Of a stretch of 64,000 nt of DNA, positions 63,201 through 64,000 are shown piece by piece. A model generated the notes under the pieces. The model was not told the DNA's origin, did not search any database, and saw only the letters and a list, made by a program, of their open reading frames with translations. Each line of letters opens with the position of its first letter. Positions within the stretch are counted from its first letter, which is position 1. The DNA comes from Lactobacillus sp. ESL0679 (GTDB lineage Bacteria; Bacillota; Bacilli; Lactobacillales; Lactobacillaceae): assembly GCF_029433515.1 (NCBI RefSeq), contig NZ_JAQTIG010000002.1:1-64000 (forward strand). The letters are read 5' to 3'. Made by a program: the position numbers and the translations under genes.

Positions 63201-64000
63201 GATGGCATTAAGCAAATTAATCAAGATAGTGCTAATTTAGAAACAGTTAATAATATTCTTGACCATAATAAGCAAGTACAACTTGATCGGACACTAACTG
63301 CTGCCAAGAATAAGTTGCAGTCAGCCTACAATTCTGCTAAGAATAAATTGGGTAAAGGTGCTGATACTACTAAGCTTGATGCTGCTTATCAAACTGCTCT
63401 TACTAATTTACAAGCAGATTCACTAGCTGATCTTAAGCAAACAGAACTAAATGGTGAGAAAACCATTGCTAAGGGTGCTGTTGAGAGTGCCTATGATACA
63501 GCAGCTCAAAAGATTGCCCAAATGTGGCCTAATGATCATTCACAAACGGCTAAAGATAAGAAGCAAGCTTTGTTGAATGCAATTTCAGATTTACTGCGTG
63601 ATACCAATATTTCTGCTACTGGCACCATTGATCAGGCAAATGAGTCGGGAGCTATTTCGAGTGCTCGTGATACTGCTATTGATATGATTAATGAGTTAAA
63701 TAGTAATCAAGCCAAAGTTACTGATATTATTAATCATGATCAAGTAGTACAACTTGATCAAAAGTGTGATCAGGCTATTGCTAATGGTGCTGATCAAGCT
63801 AGGGTTCAACAAATTCGCGATGAAACTACTGATAAAATTAAGCAGGCTTTGCAGAATGGTGATCATGAAGCAGCTCAAAAGTATGAATTAGCGGGTGAAA
63901 AAGAAATTGCTAAACTTGAAGTTCAAGCAGCAGCTGATCAGGCTAAGGATAAAATTGATCATTTGACAACCAAGCCAGATGGGAAACCTTATACTGAAGC
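51258..64000 (+). CDS. Giant YSIRK-signal, helical-repeat surface protein 2, 3' end outside window
   Basis: At least 4,247 codons, open to the right edge. The first 50 residues are almost identical to protein 1 (FSIRKLSIGAASVLLG, cleavage near SVQA/DT). Then a Thr/Ala/Pro-rich linker (about 52-245), a beta-rich adhesin-like domain (about 250-1,000; ESLILNAANNTNPGTSIIGD has its counterpart in protein 1), and helical repeats from about residue 1,005 on. The repeat order follows protein 1 over long stretches, e.g. EANDRIDQSDLTAEQKAAAH against EANNRIDQSALTDEQKAAAH, so the genes arose by whole-gene duplication. A C-terminal SLAP region is expected but not visible. Any total length is a guess. Confidence 0.9.
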   Translation, partial: MLGKNNFNERLRKMEMQAKQDHFSIRKLSIGAASVLLGFTFFGLNSQSVQADTLTSQPQVKEATPNTSTGNKLLTDKQVTVAKSTAPTTTRQPAEKTAKSAQKLDTYTKLSKFLRDSDAATVTASAGSVTESSKPSTANTATSATAASVKPEQKPIDNQPADITNGVAVTPTTAKPVATQPEPKPVVPAASAVDITTPGQAISTNKPVTVDSDKQPTVQDGVVAYNGLSELTSEEKQAGKVLHNYDTTSDSTVYIGNWDDYVKALANPNIHNIELINNINAPTADPNNTNDHPIATAQRQLVIESNNKDGKMPEGGYIINYKGYDSRNNSKGVNGTLDVTYRNLQLYSQTYLGLWNTVDNGMNGNFPKKITLENITYQGAQIIYAGNYTEVHIKGKVDVASVPTYVSPLDNLTYKSQENSQQVFELSHQGDSLIFEAGSQFTGTSSRDNVIEMNNGSSGTTVWKDPQGTVHQLDNESKIVLSSANGDLPAAQVTLNPRGVSAANNAAPSATGIAAAINISGNNTVGEVNIENGATLTINNTPAVNTSVKDNGSTAAIMLVSPKVNMNVQGIIDIKTNSNINTASKDNGVPTAGYLVYDGGNLTIRRGGVINIAGSQMGTYSGTLLYIGQKAYLDNGSINIHLDGDNTVDGAGTGAIILVDVSNSGSLTVDNPESLILNAANNTNPGTSIIGDSEIDITNIRQQFDFSKIIPGFPKITLPPFHVLRVKKTNGSISVVQDDKTKKLGIEVLNGKSHIDDAHIKKLTDALKGEPTVAVVLAKALGQDVPTNPAQLTPDIVNSIVAGVKTALENMKAVSFDQVFAQIITQAFSDPTNPGYNNITMLPANQKGFLDIADDDGNLGKASYHQNDDGSMTVSGKIVNFSNYAVDEPDNLFNDVMPTGTNAYVAVSVNGGNYYQDDKNQVADPYQYTDDGENGVTNDLPHTYVVMANMDAKSPKYGTFSFTLPADAYHKGDQLQIVPEANFISYDPNDPAGTHQTVGLNNGILTTEEKQDQAANTVMQAANAAVSQVQAAATADPDKSPAHQQKYIDYETAINAAANAATAKPTLADGTANPNYDAAKSVYGATDFAMINQARDTAKNSINAATNQAQAYSAIQQYLQAGKDDLAKLGLTTGFPSEKLVEQINDEIASVKADGSNKDSVETNLKNQVLNEYQTEVKNSLTSYGPSDADLSKLNLPDQAYVAAIDKLRNPDNIAQQLASTPSTGTTADFQGSQLINNNKTAIDLAAAKAQATSELNDYAQAQTAAYPDFATAISQAQNNYQTVINNETTLNNLQDAKGTNANETNRDQVTDVKNGMTAVDQVITGYKSNLKQHLHQQLTGGTEGTTTYPNLADEINDLQGYLNGTGIGTNLDILDGIKQLKQELSDATAIAANGGAIDSATTGQDTAKQNQTAQALIDDVTKRIAALNKLKAAADQAKHDAPKQTPAINEALAKAAKDVFAAANDTNGKTPIETAANQGVTAINNTVKYSQAEDAIDKAYDAAKQKIKNSGLNATDQKPYLDDLNAAYHAATDKSSKDSIFNTTNPAYIINRQNAALNKFNSAAAKAEVANYANQVKHDLGITGPNADIDQALAAANNPNSGTLDQAAANSTGNSTDIMDNATGITQAATAAKAKILAAAKRVAKQQLVDKENAVEAALDNLSTLKDPELSKAKQQAKDVISKGDGTGAQEKVDAATDESTVASAYQDGIAALNNILSQQTDADNRAQAIQAVKDKQSKAIADLAQTTGKYADLTPEHRQDLVNAVNTAAAAGITAINTAASDQVETNKNTAINNIDKVLVNATTENKNDKQDKDTAINNARNDALSDLKDAYVAAQNAVNSFPADQVSSTKKNKILAKINQDYKAAQNAINTATNKDDITSAEESGASAINADAKVAELEAAKSIAITSLNDEQAKDTKTVDDALAANKITQQQHDQMIDQINNYHDTGVNDINSDATTTTDQINKYCGTSIDAMSGVATGVNDTALANAKDQAKQDLKALANQVKQHINDLASLGSDEKNNQLAQVDAALAAAASAVDGVNSANDINTAYNEGKSNILSVQSAADLQNAQNAGKQKLDNQQTTVNNAIDALTSLDDASKAALKQSVQQAYDSALNKVNNPNPANPTQVAKDTDAGYNAMQSILDNAQGLDIVKQNDKTTLDNAAQEANDRIDQSDLTAEQKAAAHDAINQARDAAKNEIDKATTDTIAKVHAAKQTGMDNITAAENKANSKYLADLKQKADQKIDATCDTAKQDLATEFNDLTPDEQVEAKPAFDAANAAIETARTQGKQAVAASNNKQEIDMATNTAVTTVQTAETPAYLVSAQVKGKHTIKDYGDQIKGELPNPDSTDGAAAIADLVNNAIAEITTTDKTPTDVKNTVKKYQDKIDGIKATADSTHKDEIAKAKDAAYTALEHKLNGDGTNKGILDELEGLKDHLTGSQLATYEQQIKNILDTTQDNVKGDADVPSINRDRDNGLDNIQQVLNNAKLQAAKNAANKQLSQDAQNAIKQINGMPNLTNKQKQDAIGKINNAIAKDKASGSEYQINAAQDKNTIDGIVASTEQAINSIVDNASNTDFTTAQQVAKDSLAAEADKLKNRIKDDLAAKPQKLSQTQADDLTTQITNALNTAEGKIDKATSQSEINQAETAGETALATVGDNIDKDEAQQSNLEQINTAVNAAKDKVDAYLAEHSNMTEEQKQHVYNQLAAISNAVNESINHHREDDDDAIANMNQSAIDGINQLNNLMSNWDAKEQAVQKLKGHGQAAQDTVTTTNPDYATLTPTQIAAAQNAIHEAQHQGENTIFGLDTSKNKLDSAEQDGETVIDNALLPYKLLNKQNQETSALNQHAKKQLAALESLAQSPDNPEGLTPEELASYQQQIEQAQNAAAENIGQVSLPTPANMADYETGKNKVDQAETAGETAIDQIINSAKQGAKKRQEIAAVQQAAQQADQVNGVDQAAVAAIVNAATTAINATSDTTGANAPEGIKENAVAAINKLVDQAKINSSQHDTTKSLDQAKADAEAIINRSQLTTEQKAAAKEKLASLYDNAQKQLIAANKDQNGQVLPADAYQAAAKQIVAGYQKLVDRVLNENSDTSYPWFNNEATNAYNDLNGKWQGIKQGLTATEQDKYRDLINTVNDSLAKLDKTQTGHDNTIKDATETYDAGLTAFNKLQAIKDVEAAQAAANTSIAENSSLNAAQKQPYQDQINTNAQTAINNILGVTPSINDTVGNQDKIAAAAGNVMNDLNTIVNGAKDEAAGHLADAKTAVKAKLDAAYEAAKAKLGVAYKPGSELDQVHEHEVEQLNGLSLAGLNDPNTVEQAIKNINKAAVVEAATYANDQIDHLKHEDGSDYTSDEKTALKAAVNSEVTKANDDTQGTISTGTIIPDTVTTARNNAIDQIGKDYTDPDVINQILNNNEQVQVDRAKAQAQADIAAAYEAAKANLPDGADTTNLDNAYLNHKIVIGNNSAAIKEAARKAEQAIAQGAVKDAAQAAKNEIKNSKHEDGSAYTDHEQAALNNLIDSNVQAADEAIEAAQANPSRMTALQASKSKDNSIVSGALNNALNVISANGTGNSEADKEALNSDPAVLADAKAKAKQEVTAAASAANDAVDKLTNHQDGTPYTDAEKQAIKDAIQAEVAKANDDKGTIDNANSVPDVNTAKQNALDAINKIKDACTNNNGSVLDPIISANEAVQQEQKNKQAAQNAVITAADKARQDMGVAKGSDEAKAIDQAEQAALNAINQVTDDKYTNAENTGLAGIVDSEKQTAQAQLAAAENAVESAIDQDTGLSMADKAAAKQSAQAALQAAVALVNQVESTDTTGATVDAKQDELKNAYNSAKSQFTQVTTNAGNLSNIKQAAKDRLQAAHDAAIANGVAKAAADRVQTAANNMIDQAQDEAGINQAEVNGEKELAKLEVQAAADTANDKIDHLKHEDGSNYTEHEKQALKDKVKQDQTAATAAIDASETVAELGQSKNDGIKQINQDSANLETVNNILDHNKQVQLDRTLTAAKNKLQSAYNSAKNKLGKGADTTKLDAAYQTALTNLQADSLADLKQTELNGEKTIAKGAVESAYDTAAQKIAQMWPNDHSQTAKDKKQALLNAISDLLRDTNISATGTIDQANESGAISSARDTAIDMINELNSNQAKVTDIINHDQVVQLDQKCDQAIANGADQARVQQIRDETTDKIKQALQNGDHEAAQKYELAGEKEIAKLEVQAAADQAKDKIDHLTTKPDGKPYTE
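61673..62576 (+). repeat. 904-bp segment identical to one in giant gene 1 (copy B)
   Basis: Identical to 47,291-48,194, same phase, about residues 3,473-3,773 of protein 2. The flanking sequence on the left (AKANLPDGADTTNLDNAYLN) corresponds in order to the earlier module near 45,690 of gene 1, so this copy sits in a non-equivalent position. Confidence 0.93.

Noticed and set aside
35204-63878. Many 60-140 codon ORFs on the minus strand and in other plus frames inside the giant genes
   Set aside because: They are shadows of the repetitive Ala/Asp/Lys-rich coding frame; identical shadows recur in the duplicated segment and none has a ribosome site.
34895-64000. CRISPR or satellite array suggested by the dense repeats
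   Set aside because: The repeats are in frame, diverged, hundreds of bases long and lack short unit-spacer periodicity; they are protein modules.

Overview
The window looks like a low-GC Lactobacillus sensu stricto chromosome. The evidence is tail proteins resembling Lactobacillus phages, an atp operon followed by a DUF1146 gene, YSIRK-type signal peptides, and SLAP (S-layer type) wall-binding repeats. No species call is possible from the sequence alone.

Bases 1 to about 17,163 are the right part of a prophage with a contractile, PBSX/XkdK-X-type tail. Gene order is sheath (cut by the left edge), tube, tail-assembly chaperone with a -1 frameshift extension, tape measure, LysM/SH3-type hub protein, tail hub (broken by an in-frame amber codon), DUF2577, two tiny membrane peptides, DUF2634, baseplate J, DUF2313, tail fibre, two small related proteins, a MazEF-like toxin-antitoxin pair, XkdX and neighbours, holin, amidase endolysin. 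Between the lysin and the attachment site lies an accessory cassette: a 66-aa ORF, a DUF2335 membrane protein, and a convergent unknown membrane protein. The prophage ends at a tRNA 3'-end-like segment (17,139-17,163) that I read as attR.

Bases 17,164-33,937 are ordinary core chromosome: murT (minus strand), then tdk-prfA-prmC-sua5, upp, atpBEFHAGDC, a DUF1146 gene, an MreB/Mbl gene, yidD, a DUF2969 gene and rodA. A UspA protein and a small membrane protein follow on the minus strand. Behind them is a 187-nt RNA gene with a consensus -10, a near-perfect 10-bp closing stem, a rod-like fold and an intrinsic terminator. I read it as the 6S RNA.

Bases 34,145-64,000 are dominated by two tandem paralogous giant surface-protein genes. 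The first is complete (5,188 aa). The second is at least 4,247 aa and runs off the right edge. Both have a YSIRK signal, a Thr/Ala/Pro-rich linker, a beta-rich adhesin-like domain and thousands of residues of Ala/Asp/Lys/Asn-rich helical repeats. The first ends in four SLAP repeats and has no LPxTG. A 904-bp segment is identical in the two genes although it occupies non-equivalent repeat modules, which is evidence of recent out-of-register recombination or gene conversion. Each giant gene is preceded by roughly 700 bp of very AT-rich DNA and a similar promoter.
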